Part shown: one piece after another, positions 23,420 through 35,816 of the stretch
Layout: each line of letters starts with the position of its first letter
Numbering within the stretch: the first letter of the stretch is position 1
Origin: Pseudopithomyces maydicus
Lineage: Eukaryota; Ascomycota; Dothideomycetes; Pleosporales; Didymosphaeriaceae
Direction of reading: 5' to 3'
NCBI GenBank assembly: GCA_026873275.1
Contig: JANTUC010000014.1
Location: 62,001 to 126,000, forward strand
Length of the DNA: 64,000 bases
Translations under genes and position numbers: made by a program
Notes under the pieces: model-generated
The model's input: the letters and a program-made list of their open reading frames with translations, nothing else
Databases searched by the model: none
Told to the model about the DNA's origin: nothing

Positions 23420-24467
23420 GATGGGCGAAGCTTCTCAATACAACAATAATAATAACGGGTATCACAGAGGTATTTTCACAGTAGGAAGGCAATGTAGGAA
23501 TTGCAAGTTCCCCCAGGAGAGCGGGGAGTTTTATCAGTCATTCGAAACAAACGCATACCTACCTATGACATAGCTTTTCGTATGCTCGTACGTCGACTGC
23601 CGTGTAGAAGCCGACTGCGGCAGCGTACTGGCCCCCTGGTCGACGCGCTCGAAGCAGCTAACACACACGTCATGACTATCTCAAAATGCCGTTTTCTCGG
23701 CGCACGAGACGAGAAGGGTATCACAATGCCTCGTGGTAGGCAGGGGATGTGGAGATCGAACGGGGGTTAGATCGAGATGGGAGTTTTAAGGAATGTCATC
23801 CTGACGCCATCGGCTCCAGGCCTTGGCAACGGCTGTCAGCGACATGGGACGTGCGCGTGGTGGGGCGGGCGAATACCTACCTCGAGATGCAAGCCACCGA
23901 AGGCCAGAGTTGTGTGTCTTTTTTCTCTGTTGTGGATATGTCTTGGGTGTTCATCTGTGTCCGGAGTTGTTTGCGTGGGACGCTAAAGTAAGTTCTATGG
24001 ACACTGCATCCGCACATTCACTCAGTCGTAGGGCACAAACACCTTCATATATATACATGTATGAGCACCATGATGGACGAGCTATGCAGTCTGTATTAGT
24101 GGAATAATCTTCCCGATTGGAATTTTATTTTGTTGTCGCCATAGCCTCACTTGTCTTGTCTGAGGCTCTCCGAAGAATAACCTTAGCTTGCCCCGCACGT
24201 GACATGTTATTAGCCCTAAAAAGCGAAAATGGAACATGAGAGCGTCTCCAACCTACATTGGAAACCTGAACCGGGCCACTTAAATCCCCTTCAATCATAG
24301 TCCATGCATCCCAGAGTTTCTATTTGGGCCTAAATATCATACTGGCGCAAGGGCTGCAACTATTCTTTGTCCAAAGGCGTGATGCAGACAACCTTTTCTT
24401 CTGAATACTCCCTGATTTGCCGATTCTTTCTGGAAGGCTCATATAGCTCAGCCTCAATTCAACAGAT
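23420..24467. other. intergenic sequence upstream of the alcohol dehydrogenase
   Basis: No gene supported. Several overlapping 60-95 codon frames at 23500-24100 share no motif and are in different frames, so they are treated as chance. Confidence 0.45.
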
Positions 24468-24834
24468 ATGGAAACTTCGATAATAGAGCGAGGACCATAC
24501 GTACTATTCGGCAGCAGTGTGCAAGGGAGTGCCGGGGTTAAACTGGGCTTTACTGTGAACGATTTCTAAATTAAAGATTTGTCAGCTTTGACTACCTACA
24601 CCCGAGATAGACTACTCTCAGATGAACAACATTTACGAGTTGACTGAGTACTTCGGGATACAGAGAGCGATCTCGAATTTCACTGGGTACCACTATCAAC
24701 TAGATGCCCTCACGCATGATGAAAATATTCGGATTACACTTGCGAGATTTAATTTGGCAGGTGAGAATGCAGATAGAAATATGTTTTAAACACCCGCGGG
24801 AATGCACTTAATCCACCAAGTCACGATAAAATAG
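24468..24834 (+). CDS. possible small spliced ORF (79 aa), doubtful
   Basis: Three putative exons, 24468-24554, 24622-24760 and 24821-24834, can be joined by GT..AG introns into a 79-residue frame. The central exon (M-N-N-I-Y-E-L-T-E-Y-F-G onward) looks like structured protein, and the introns contain pyrimidine/CTAA-type branch words. No signal peptide or known domain is recognised. It could be a remnant of a larger gene or a chance frame; only expression or conservation would make it convincing. Confidence 0.25.
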
Positions 24835-24953
24835 CATAGAAAACACGTACCAGGGTCAACTCGCTGATTGTAGACATGAAAAAAGTCTGGTTTCATTCTT
24901 TACCCTGGAAAATACTGGTGCCATCCAGCACTATGGTGAAGTCATGAGACTAC

Positions 24954-26796
24954 CTACCCCCTAGTCGCCCTTCGATTCATCATAACCCGGTACCTTCCCA
25001 TCTGATCTTCGCCGGCACCCATCTCCTTCTTGCCACTCTTCCATTTCTCCGGCTCTGTGTTATCCATCTCAGCTACCAAGACACGAATCTGATGTCTCAG
25101 CACCCTGAGCAGGAGATTATCTCTCATCTCCTCCGGGATGTCCACCTCGGGAACAACATGCTTCTTCTGCCCAGCACCACCCTTTCCTTTCTCCTTGCGC
25201 CCATCCTTGCCGTCCGACACCGCCGCACCCTGCACCACCTTCCCGCAATCCGCACACTTGGCCTTGCACGTGCACACCTCCTCCGCGACCCCGGTCGCTT
25301 CTTTCTTCCCACCACCATCCTGCTCGCCACCCTCCTCCTCCGGCGCGCTCTCCGCCTCCCCCTTCTCGACAATCTCGAAGTCGTCACCCTTGAAACCCCG
25401 CACCAGCCCCAACAACGCCATCACGAACAACTCCTTCAGGTACGCAAAGCTGAAGCCTTCCGTCAACTTCGCAACGACGCTGCACATTTCCTTCGGGAAC
25501 TCCACGCTCTCGTTCTTCCCCTCTAGCTTCTCCCGCCAGTACTCCGCGTACAGCGTGCGCTCCTCCTCGCCCGGGAGGCGGAAATGGTACTTCCTATCGA
25601 AGCGACTGGGGCGCTTCGCGATGGCCGGGTCCAACCTATCGAGATGATTGGTGCTCCCGACCATCAGGATGCCGTCATTTGATTCCAGCCCGTCGACCTC
25701 GTTGAGGAAGTAACTCCTGACCTCGTCGCCGACGAGGGAATCCAGATCCTCGAAGATCAACAGGCAGGGCGCGCACCGCCGCGCCTGCGTGAATATCTGC
25801 CTCACGCTGTACTGCGCCGTGTTGCACTTGGTCTCGAAGCTCTTGACGTACAGACTCGCCACGCTGTCCTGCCGCCCCGCCAGCTCGTTGATCAGCGCCT
25901 TGATGCTCACCGTCTTCCCGTTGCCCGGCAACCCGTGCAGGATGATGCCCCTCTTCCAAGGCACCGCGTACGTCGCGTACAGGTCCTTGTTATCGAAGAA
26001 TCCCATGACGTCGGATATGAGTGCGGATTTGGTGTCCGGCGAGAGGATGACGTCGGACCAGGAGGCGGTGCGCACTGAGGCGTAGAGGTCCGAGGATTTC
26101 TCCCAGTAGCCGTTGTCGAAGACCCAGATCTCGTTGTGTAGGAGGGAAGACCACTTTCCGGCTGCGAGGATGAGGGCGTCGGTCGGGGCGCAGTGAGCAG
26201 GAGAGGCGTCTGGGGAGCGGGGGTGGAGGATGTAGAAGGCGCGGACGCGGGATTTGTAGGGGTCTTGGTAGACGAGGTGGTAGATGGTGAAGGTGTGGGA
26301 GGCCCATTTGTAGGTGAATCTGTGGGTTGATGTTAGTATAAATGTGTGTATTGGATTGAGGGGTGGTGGGAAGGGAAGGGTAGTGAAGTGAATACAAGTG
26401 TCGCATGAGAAAGCATATTACGCACCTCGCAAACTGATAATCATCCTGCAGCCTCCCCGGATGCGCCTTCTTCTCCACGCCCGTCCCCACCGGCTTCCAC
26501 TCGCGCGTCGCATGGAACGTGTCATCGCTCGCCTCGAGCACCACCTCCGCCTTGCCCGCAGCTGCGAATTCCAACAGCGAGCAAGGTCCCGCGTCGACGA
26601 CGGTGACGTGGTGATCTTGGTACCGCTCACGGAGGATATTCAGCACATACTGCTTCGTCTCGCTACGTGGAGCGCTGGCGTGTTTGTTGTATGCGTCGAA
26701 GACGGAATTGCCCGTGCCTCTCATGACCTCGTTCTCGCGCTCCATCGTGAGCAACGGTGCAGATCCAGATTGGAATTCGTTAGAGTCCGACATCAT
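24954..26796 (-). CDS. AAA+ ATPase, BCS1-like group (578 aa)
   Basis: An ATP-driven remodelling enzyme; its client is unknown. Two exons, 26796-26426 and 26319-24954; splicing gives F-A-R-F-T-Y-K-W-A-S-H and keeps the frame. The N-terminal ~205 residues are a family-specific domain without a clear transmembrane helix. The ATPase core has Walker A G-L-P-G-N-G-K-T (253-260), Walker B L-L-I-F-E314-D, sensor-1 S-T-N-H-L-D and the arginine-finger region R-P-S-R-F-D-R. The C-terminal part contains an inserted acidic/Gly-rich stretch and C-T-C-K-A-K-C-A-D-C, possibly metal-binding, then a basic end. Many fungi have families of such uncharacterised ATPases. The absence of an obvious mitochondrial anchor argues against true BCS1. 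Confidence 0.85.
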
Positions 26797-27356
26797 GTGT
26801 ATATACCTATTGATCTTGAACCAAAGCAAAGTACGCGTGAATCGATATATGTGTATATATATATATCCGTCAAGCAGGACACACGATGCAACAAGGCTAC
26901 ACACATATCAATCCAATTCACCCACCCCACCTTATATACCCCAACAACCCCCTGCAGCCGCCTCCAATTCGCCTCCCCCATCCACGCTCCCATGCCACCA
27001 GACCAGGCTCCCACCACCCCAGAGGCCGCCCTCGCCACCATCCCATCCCGCCCCATCCTCGCACCAAGCAGCTCCGCACCACACTGCACGTCGCAAGCGT
27101 AAGGTCACAGCCTAACCGCGTCGTCCCACGCCACTGCCAATCACCCAGCTAGTAAGCTAGCTAGCCAACCGCCAGCTTGCCACAGACTACATACATACAT
27201 ACACACATGCATGTTCGTACGTACGCAGCCACAAGCGACACACCCATCCACCACCCACCTAGCCTAGTCTACGCTCCACGGCAAACAAGCATCGCTCAGC
27301 CTCGTGCGCTCAAGCTTATCTACGTCCATCCATCCATCATGCATACACACAAATGC

Positions 27357-27384
27357 GTATGTATGTATGTATGTATGTATGTAT
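27357..27384. repeat. (GTAT)n microsatellite
   Basis: Seven consecutive GTAT units. Confidence 0.9.
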
Positions 27385-27710
27385 GCGTATTGGACGGACG
27401 CTGTGACGCGTACCCGTTCCATCCACCGTTGAATCAATCGAATCAACGCCCTCCCCTGCCTGCACTCTAGCAAGATCAGCGGCGGCTGCCTAGACAAGTT
27501 GCTGCCTGGCGAGCGTGTGCGTCCGCGTTTTAGACGATTCCGGTGAGGTGAGGTGTGGCGGTGCGGGGTTGGGTGAGATGCTGGGGGTTTACATATGTAC
27601 TTGCGTAAGTGCTTACATATATATGTATTCACGTGATGTGTACATATATGTGGACGGAGATGGAGGGGGTGGGGCCTGGGGAGTGTGTAGACTATGGTAT
27701 GGGTAGAGAG

Positions 27711-27754
27711 TGTAGTGTAGTGTAGTGTAGTGTAGTGTAGTGTAGTGTAGTGTA
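27711..27754. repeat. (TGTAG)n microsatellite
   Basis: Eight or more tandem TGTAG units in a perfect run. Confidence 0.9.
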
Positions 27755-28724
27755 CGTACTGTGCGTGGTGTTAGGATGAGCGCGTTGGGAGAGAGGTGCT
27801 TTGGTACGTGGTCTAAGAGGGGGACGGGGAGACGGGGGTGCGGAATGACCCCGCGTGTGCAGCTGGCTGGCTGGCTGGGCTGAAGATGTGTGAGGCTGAG
27901 ATGGGGAGCTTCGGTCGGTTGGCCAGGTGTCGGTCGTTCAGTTGCCAGTTGTTCAGCCATCATCGAGGACCTGACGACTCGTTTTAATACCAGACCATGG
28001 GAAGCTAGACTCGATGGATTTATCGGGAAAAGGGAGAATGAAAAAGAAGCATCAAAGTAAGAGACTGTACTAAATACAAGACGCCAAATGTATGTAATTG
28101 CTGAGAGGGCAGAGACCAGCCGGGTACTCTGGAGTGCTGTTGTTTTTATTTATTACTTTTATTGCGTGTACACGTTGGTGATGATGGAAGTTGTGTTATG
28201 GTTGGCATATTTCGTCGTCTCGCGCTCTAGGTGATGAACGCTGTCGATGCTGTAGGCATATACATACATGCATACATACGTGCAATACCATTTCAGTAAA
28301 TTGCAGGCCGGGAACAACACGCTCTCACACCACATCAGCGATAACTCAACACTCACACGAAAGACGAGCTCATTTTGTTCATTTCATTCCATTCCATTCC
28401 ATTGATTGATCAACCAGGTAGGTATCCTATCTCTCCCTCCCTCTCCATACCAGACCCGACCCGACCAAACAAGGCCCACGCATCTCAGCGCCGTACCCCA
28501 TCCAGTCCAGCCATCGCCCCACTCGTGTCACCGAGCAGGTCTTTGACCATGTATCCGCCCCTCCTCCGATGTTGCCTCAATCATGCATGCATTGTGTCGA
28601 ACCAAAAAGAAAAAAACAAGAATATATATAGATAGAGATGTAGATGTGGATGTGGATGTAGATGTTCGGCATGTCATATCGTGAGGTTCGTTTCCGTAGG
28701 TACCGTCGGTAGGTAGGTTATGCG

Positions 28725-28725
<1 letters not shown>

Positions 28726-28756
<31 letters not shown>
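28726..28756. repeat. (AAGC)n microsatellite
   Basis: About seven AAGC units abut the stop codon of the RTC3-like gene, so the repeat lies in its 3' untranslated region. Confidence 0.85.
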
Positions 28757-28757
<1 letters not shown>

Positions 28758-29462
28758 CTAGTGCGCGACGGCCGGGCCCTTTGTGATGTTGGTGTCGCCC
28801 TGGCGTTCCTTGGCCTGTTGGGGGGTGGTTAGTGTGCGTGTTCGTTACGGGGTACATGTACAGTGTACGGTGCGGTTGGTATGGCAGTGTAGGGTAGGTA
28901 GTGTAGGGTAGGTAGTGTAGGGTATTGTAGTGCAGGGCAGTGTGGAGAAATGTATGCAGGGTAGTAAAGTAGGTAGGGAGGGATAAGGCCAAACTCACAT
29001 CCACCTCCTGCAGATCGCCCTTCTCCAGAATAGCCTTCACCACGTCGTCATCCTTGCTGGTGCCAAACTCGTTCTCGAGCTGAGACTTGGAGGCTGCGTC
29101 GAGGATGCCCTGGTTGCCCTGCCTGTGGGTTCGGACTTGTTAGCTTGCATTCACCGACTTTTGTCTTCCATCTTCCATCCATCTTTCGTCTGTCTTCACC
29201 ACCTTTTCCCTCCATCTTCGCCTCCACTCCACTCCAGTCCAACGACAGAAGAGGGGTGCAGGAGATGGATTGGATTGAATTGGAATGAGGGGGCAACTCA
29301 CTTATTCGTATGAAACACCTTCCACCCGCTCACCACCTGCGCGAGCGGAATACTCGAGTCCTTCTTCCACTCCTTGACGGCCTCTGCGCTATCCACGAAG
29401 ATGATGAAGTCGTTCTCCTTGCCCTTGTAGTGGACCTTTGTCTGGGCGTCGTTTCCCTTCAT
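28758..29462 (-). CDS. rtc3: RTC3-like SBDS-domain protein (113 aa)
   Basis: A small protein with the N-terminal fold of the Shwachman-Bodian-Diamond (SBDS) family, like yeast Rtc3, which has been linked to RNA metabolism and telomere-capping genetics. Exons inferred: 29462-29302, 29122-28999, 28814-28758. Splicing gives a continuous 113-residue protein, close to the 111 of yeast Rtc3. Recognisable family pattern: H-Y-K-G-K-E-N-D-F-I-I-F-V near the start, W-K-V-F-H-T-N in the middle, and L-D-A-A-S-K-S-Q-L-E-N-E-F-G. The tail ends G-D-T-N-I-T-K-G-P. Introns carry GTGAGT donors. It is a short housekeeping-type gene. Confidence 0.88.
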
Positions 29463-30347
29463 TGTTGCTGAGTTGCTGGGTTGCTTGGATTGAGAGATTG
29501 GTACGTGTGTGTGAGTTGAGAAGTGTAAAGAGTAGAGTAGAGCAGTGTGTCCTCTGTATATGTAGTGTGTATGTATAACGAACACGTATCCCGCAGCGCA
29601 GCCTCCCACCTTTTGTAGCTCTGGCACCAGCCCTCTGCGGGGCATGGGGGGTGCCTACGTCATTGCCAAGACCGCACCGCGCACCCGCCTTTCTCTCGCG
29701 TTCCAGGCGCACGGATGGTTTGAGTCGAAGAGGGAGCCTCATGCAGCCGGGCAAGCTGACGATTCTGCCCGGTTTAGCAGTGCGCCCGTAATGCGATGAC
29801 GCGATGCGCATGTGTTTGATTGCTAGACTACCCTATCCAATATAGTCTTTCTTCTACCGGTACGGTACTTGCGCTGAGGCTGCGGCTGCGGCTGCGGCTG
29901 CGGCCGCGCTGCACACACTGCGACTCCACTCCGTCCGGTCGCGTGCCCAATGCCCACCGTGACGTCATGTGCCGGGCGCCGTGCCCGAAACAAACAAACT
30001 GCCTACCTACAGTCCAATCCAAGTGTCCAAGACCAACCTGCGACCGACGCGCGGGTGTGCCTTGCAGCCCTCTATGATCTACATGCGCCTTTTCACCCAG
30101 ATTCCCCCGTGACTCCCCTTGTGGCGCCGTCTACCTACGTACCTATGCTATGCTCCTTACGATACACACCGTGCTTGCTGCAACCAGAAATATGTACCGC
30201 CCTCGTTGTAAAGCTGGCGGCTGCGTCTCCGTCTCCGTCTCCGTCTCCACTCGACATCCAAAAGCCCACTAGTCTAGCCAACACAGCAGCGAAATGCACT
30301 CCATCCCATCCCATCCCATCCCTCTGCAGTCTAAACAATCCAAGCCG
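29463..30347. other. intergenic sequence
   Basis: No supported gene. It contains GGCTGC-type repeats near 29875-29910, GTCTCC repeats near 30225-30250 and a CCCAT run near 30300-30320. The frame at 29950-30531 overlaps the RhoGEF 3' end on the opposite strand and is a shadow. Confidence 0.5.
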
Positions 30348-33300
30348 CTATACCCAAAACTTGAAGATGCGGCTCTTGCTCTTCAAAAACTTCTTCGCTA
30401 CTGGCGGTGAAGCCGAGGACTCCTCCCGTCTCGTCCTGCCATCGCGCGCCTCCTTCCTCTTGTTCATTTCATTCTCCTGGCTCTTGCCCGGCTCAGGTGC
30501 TGGGCCCGTCTGGCGAACCACCGTGCTGTGAGACGCCATGGACGTGCTTCTGTTTTCCACACGACTGCCAACCCGGCTGCTCGTATCTGTACGTGGGAGG
30601 TTTATCAGATGCGAGGACAAGCGCCGAGTACGCTTTGGTTTGCCCGGCGTGCTCTTCTCACTCCAGCGCTCTGTACCCACGGCTCGATTGGCAATCCGTC
30701 GTCGCCGACTGGATGGCCGAGTGTCGGGAAGTTCAAAGTCATTGGGTAAGAATGCAGCTGGCGCATTGTGGAAATCGACGATTGCCGGCGCTGGTCGACG
30801 TTCCGCAATGCCATGTCTGCTCAAGTTTCCGTGTGCTATCTTGTGAGCTCTGCTGCTACTAGAATCCTCCGATCGTGCGTTGCTTATGCTTGAGAAGCTG
30901 GGTGACCGGCGAGAAAAGTTACTGGCGATGCTAGCCATGCTGAGTTTGCGCATAACCGAATTGGCTGATGCGCGGATCTGATTCTCCACCCTTCGGCTCC
31001 CCATACCAGGAAACGGTAAAATGTCCTTGGTCCAAACGTCTTCCAACGTTGTCTCCAACCGAATCCTCTCCGCCCTCCTCGGGGCCAAGATAGGCACGTG
31101 TGTTGCGGACAAGTGTGACTGCGACCGAGTGATCAAGTTCGGCGCAAACGGAGGCGGCGGTTCCGGTGACTTCTGTGCTTGCGTGTTCTTGATGATCACT
31201 TGCGTCAGATTCGTCTTCGAGCCAAGCGTGGCAGCTCGATGTACCGACATGCGTCGGACGAGGCTGTCTGCGTGCCCGAAAACTGGTCCGATCGATTTGA
31301 TATCCAAGAATAAGGATGAGAACATGTCTTGCATGGTCGATTGTTCTTCCGCGAAATCATGCGTCTCGCATACGATGCGTTGCCGGAGCTGCTTTTTCCA
31401 GACCTTTTCTTCTTGGGGTGAGCATGCGCTCAATATGATTTCGTGCAGGCGGTGCCCGTGTTCGAAAACCAGCTTCCAAGAGTGAGGTGCAGTATGGCAT
31501 TGAAGACCTTGCCGTCGTGAGTTGAGAAACGCAGCCATCAGGTGCCGGACTTACCTCTTCCGTTGTCTGTTTCTTCGACGCTTCCGTTGGCGAGGGTGAT
31601 ACAAGCTACTACGCTGTATGGCGTAAAGAATCGCCCTGCATTGGCAAGGACAAGACAAGACTTGTACAGTACACAAGCCATGTATTGTCCTTTGACACGA
31701 TCCGGCGTCTGATAAGCCACGTGGAGAACACCGCATACGAGAACATGGCCAAGAAGTCGGAAGACAAGCGCCCTAGAAATGGTCTACTACACTCAGCAGG
31801 GCATTCGATTGATCATGTAGATATGACTTACATGTTCTTGGAACATCAAGCGGTCCTGCAATTGCCAAGTGATTTCGATTAGCCGACGCTTCTTGGGGTC
31901 GTCTTTGGCCTTGTTGACCTCGCGAATCGTCTCTTGTAGTCTGAAGAGCGCCTTTTCCACTTCGGCGTGGGCTTCAGGATCATCGAAAACCGGCGTGTGA
32001 CGACATAGATCACCGAACAGCAGCGGGTACTTGCAAACCCTTTGAATTGGCTGCTATCACATCAGTCAAAATCTCGGGAAAAATGCAATAGCCTCACCTT
32101 GATAAGTAGGTCTGGAAAACTCAGGGCTTTGCGATTACTCGTAGCTCGATTGTTCTCCGACGACACAACCTTTGAAAGAGCTTCCACCCCTCGCTCATAA
32201 TCTTGCCAGCCTTGTAGCCCCTTGCAAATCGACGTTAGGTCTTTTGACATTGTTGTCCAATGCGCACCATATTCCTCGTAAGTGAAAAAACGTTTCATCT
32301 GTGAGGCGTTTAGTATATACAGCGGATACGGATTTGATAATCTTACATGCTTGTTGAAAATTTTGGCGATATCCCCAATAGTCTTTGTATCTGTCACAAG
32401 ACCTTGTGGTTGAGTATCGGGTGAACGGCCGATTTCTAACGAATGACGAAGCCTTCGAGCCGGCTTATTCTCGACAAATCTTCCTGGCACAAGATCTGCG
32501 CTATGAAATCGAATATGCTTTGCTTTGGGAACGGCAGATGCCTCGTGATGCCCGCTTTGGGTGAAGTCGGATTGGGGAACGGCATGGTGGAGTTCGGCAA
32601 GCAAATCCTCGTGTAGCTGCAAGATTTGGGAGATATTCTGCTGAATAGATGTTCGCGTATTGGCTGGTAATGTAGGAACGTGGCTCAGTGCCATGAAATA
32701 ATCCTACCGTGCGTCAGTGTGTGCCCGTACCGAAAAGAACCAAGATGATGAACTCACATTAACCAAAACTTTGAGGTCAGCAATATAGCTTTCCTCTGTG
32801 GAGATGAGTTCTTCCACAATTCTGCGGCGTTGGGCGGAACGCAGCCAGGCGCTTTCGTCAATGATCGTGCCCAAAGCCCCTCTAGAGCTTTCTGTAGACT
32901 TGCGTGCTTCTGAGTAATGGCTATTCCGCTTTCCAGGATGTTTTCCTTCCGGAACACTGCTCCTGATTGACCGAGGAGCGATGCTTGCGCTAGCAATTGT
33001 GGTGGAGACGGACCTCACTGCTGTAACATAGTCTATTGAAGAAGACATGGAATCGGACAGCCGTCGTGTCATCTGTATGGTCGGTACGAAGGGTGGAAAA
33101 GGTGTCGTATCGACTCCAAAATCAGGTAGGTCGGATGCAGCGTCTTTGTGCCTGTGGATATGTCGACGCCGCAAGGTGCTCATCCACCGTCTGAACGGTT
33201 GCGAAGTGGCAGCCTCCTTTATGGCTATTTCCCGAGCATCCTGACCGTCATTTGCTGTGTTGTCCGACCATCGTCCCTCCGGAAGCGGAATCTGTGTTGC

Positions 33301-33771
33301 TTCATACAAGTCGAAGATGTCACTGTCATTGTCGGTTATGCTTTCCGTTACCGTGGGCACTGGTGGAGTAAGGTCATTGGGAGGCTGATCTGGACTGTGC
33401 TTGGTCACTCTCGCTCTCCTGGAATAAGGGTCGGCGGGTGAGGTTACCCTCGTAAACGAGGGAGCAGGGCGATTCAGGCCACAGCTCCGCTTGCGAGGCA
33501 CATGGTCTTGCAGTCCGGCATCGTTGGGCGAAGCCAGATCAAGCAACGAGCAAGTGGCGAGCGGTGGAGTGTTTTCATTGACTCGGGGCCAGTCACCGGC
33601 CCTGTTCGAGCCCAGAGAGTACAGCGAGCACGCAGAGGCGTTTCGAGTGTTGGCGTCGCGGAGAGCGGCGATGGTGCCGTCTTTCAGCGGCGAGCACGAA
33701 GCTAGATAGGGATTGTCGCTGAAGGAGCGCTTGAGAGGGCTATGCGGCCGCAGAGACAGCACGTATGCCAT
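30348..33771 (-). CDS. Rho guanine nucleotide exchange factor (DH/PH protein, 1059 aa)
   Basis: It activates a Rho-type GTPase by GDP release, acting in polarity and the actin cytoskeleton. Exons inferred: 33771-32758, 32703-32347, 32298-32098, 32050-31832, 31783-31555, 31507-30348; all junctions keep frame. The first ~310 residues are Ser/Pro-rich and probably disordered. The DH domain starts at R-R-R-I-V-E-E-L-I-S-T-E-E-S-Y-I-A-D-L and includes P-I-Q-R-V-C-K-Y-P-L-L, its most conserved helix. A PH-like module follows (V-L-H-V-A-Y-Q-T to the W-K-L-V-F-E strand), then a Ser/Arg-rich tail. No CNH or BAR domain is seen. At the fifth exon I chose the acceptor at 31784 because it alone keeps R-A-L-V-F-R-L-L-G-H in frame. 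Confidence 0.9.
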
Positions 33772-34475
33772 TTCAGAGTGGATTTGGGTTCAGACACTGC
33801 TGCATGGGTGATGGAGGGGGTCTTGGACGACATGGAAGATAAATATTATTCGGATGCCAGAGTCAATGGCCAAAGGAACGGGTTCTCTGGAGAGGCGGCG
33901 GAGAAGAGGGCGCAGAAAAAACAGTAACAGGTGCGAATTCCCACAGAAAGCGCGTTGAGGAGGTAAGAATGGGACTGGGGACTGAGGCAAGGGCTGGCTG
34001 TCGCGTGGGCTCAGGTGCGATGGCACCTGGAGCGGGCAGAGGACGCGTACAGCCATTCACTTTTAGCAGAAGGCGCATTGGTAGTCGGACTGCGGGGAAG
34101 TCTCAGGCAAGATGGGCAGTTGCCGCCGAGGAGCTGTTACCCTAAGGCAATCCCCTCATCATGATGCTTCTCCATGCGGGGACCAGATGGTTCGGGTCGG
34201 CCGACACCGGTCACAATGGAGAGGGGAGACGGCTACTAGCTTACTACGCACCCTTGCGTGCGATTGGAGAGCATGTGTACAAGGCGACATGCTGTTGTGC
34301 CTCGACTTGATCCTCTCCATGGGCAACACAGTCTGGGTCGCGTGTGCAGTCGCGACGCGAAGGTGAGCCGTCCCGAACAGGAAGCCGCTAGTCCTTATTC
34401 GTCTGCGAGCTTCCCCTCCAAACCCCGCGAGCAACCGGCTCACGAAGACAAGTCACCGCCGTCGGATTGCAATTC
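33772..34475. promoter_or_regulatory. divergent intergenic region between RhoGEF and PSMD9-like gene
   Basis: About 700 bases that must include both promoters. No gene or repeat was recognised; minor open frames on both strands are unsupported. Confidence 0.45.
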
Positions 34476-35355
34476 ATGGGGATACACATGGACGACCTAC
34501 ACGCCCCGACAGTGGCCTCGGGCCCAACATCTGCGGGCTACTCGAACGGCGTGCCCAAGGACCAGCTGTCGCTGCAGGAGCTCATCGCCGAAAAGGACCG
34601 CGTCGAGGCAGAGCTCAAGGCGCTGGGACAGGTGCTCGACTCTGTAGGCCCTCTGCCCTCTGCCTTGTATCCAGACCCGATGCTGATGGCGCGGATAGCA
34701 TGGCGTTACTATGACCACGACCCTCACGACGTTTGACGGCTTCCCCCGCTCAGACGTCGATGTGCCGCAGAGTACCCTCGCCCCAGTCACAAGCGTGGGA
34801 GGATGTGCTGATAACATGTGCAGTCCGGACGACGCGCGCCCGCATCATACGGCTGAAGAATGACTACAAGGAGCTCATGTCGCACATTGAGAAGGGCCTC
34901 CACGAGCACCACGCACGTCTGCAAGAGCAACAGTCTCAGGCCAATGCCACACCGGCTGGGCAAGGAGCGCAGGCAGCTGCGTCTGGCAGCGCTGCTCCGC
35001 CAGCTCTAGAACCGCCTTTTGCAAAGGTCAACAGCGTCGTGGCTGGCAGCCCGGCCGAGGCGGCAGGCTTGCAGGTCGGCGACAACATAACCAAGTTCGG
35101 ATGGGTGGACTGGACAAACCACGATAAGCTGGCGCGGCTCACGCAGGTGGTGTCGCAGAACGAAGGGGTGAGCAACACGGCAGTCGACGAGACAAAGGCT
35201 GCGTGGACACCGCTGACAGGTCACAGCTTCCCGTCGTCGTCAAGGCGCTGCGGCCCAGCGCTGCAGGCCCGTCGGAGGCGATAGAGATGCGGCTCACACC
35301 TCGGCGCAACTGGGGCGGACGAGGCATGCTCGGGTGCAATCTTGTGCCACTGTAG
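34476..35355 (+). CDS. nas2: 26S proteasome assembly chaperone PSMD9/Nas2 (PDZ protein)
   Basis: Nas2/p27 is a chaperone for assembly of the proteasome base, binding the Rpt5 C-terminus through its PDZ domain. Exons inferred: 34476-34643, 34699-34771, 34824-35167, 35227-35355 (237 aa). Diagnostic N-terminal sequence G-F-P-R-S-D-V-D-V-P-Q joined to I-R-T-T-R-A-R-I-I-R-L-K-N-D-Y-K appears only after splicing. A Gln/Ala-rich linker leads to the PDZ domain (P-F-A-K-V-N-S-V...G-S-P-A-E-A-A-G-L), and the protein ends with the conserved R-R-N-W-G-G-R-G-M-L-G-C. For the last intron the acceptor at 35226 is chosen because it continues N-E-G as L-P-V-V-V-K. The frame is open a few codons upstream of 34476, but without an ATG. 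Confidence 0.92.
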
Positions 35356-35816
35356 GCAGGGCTAGCAGGGCTGGCAAACGGACGGAACTGGCATGGCATG
35401 GCATGGAGTTTGGGTGAAAGGCATGATATCCCGGCGTTTGCTACTGTCCATAGACGTGCTGCAGCGAAGTAAACCAGCGGCTCTTTTCCAGGCGCCGTCG
35501 GGTGGCAGGCTGCGCTTTCTGCCTCCAGCGTGTGCCTTGTTGTTGCCTGTGAAGTGATTTTTCTGGTTAGTCAGCACCTCACCGCCCGCTTGGCCAACTC
35601 ACCGGGCCATAAAAACATCGCCCTCTGCTTGCCCCACGAACACTGCACCTCAAGCCCCTCGCTCCCCACCAAACCCTCACACCAGGTACGCCCGCCCGCA
35701 GACGAGCCTCGCTCTGGGCATCGCCGTCCGCGCCCGACGCCCCGTCTCTAATATTTTGCAGTTTTTGCGCAATCAAAACAGCGCTCGTAACCCCGCCACA
35801 ACAAACCACACACATC
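35356..35816. other. intergenic sequence, Ran promoter
   Basis: A pyrimidine-rich tract (35600-35760) of the kind common before highly expressed fungal genes lies upstream of the Ran start codon. No other feature. Confidence 0.5.

Larger units (their letters stand above)
26797..28757. other. intergenic sequence rich in microsatellites
   Basis: About 2 kb with no supported gene. It contains pyrimidine-rich DNA (26890-27180), (GTAT)n at 27357-27384, (TGTAG)n at 27711-27754 and TATATG-rich stretches near 27610. The open frames here are translations of these repeats. Confidence 0.6.

Noticed and set aside
27264..27632. 122-codon minus-strand frame rich in Tyr-Ile-His
   Set aside because: Translation of the (GTAT)n repeat region.
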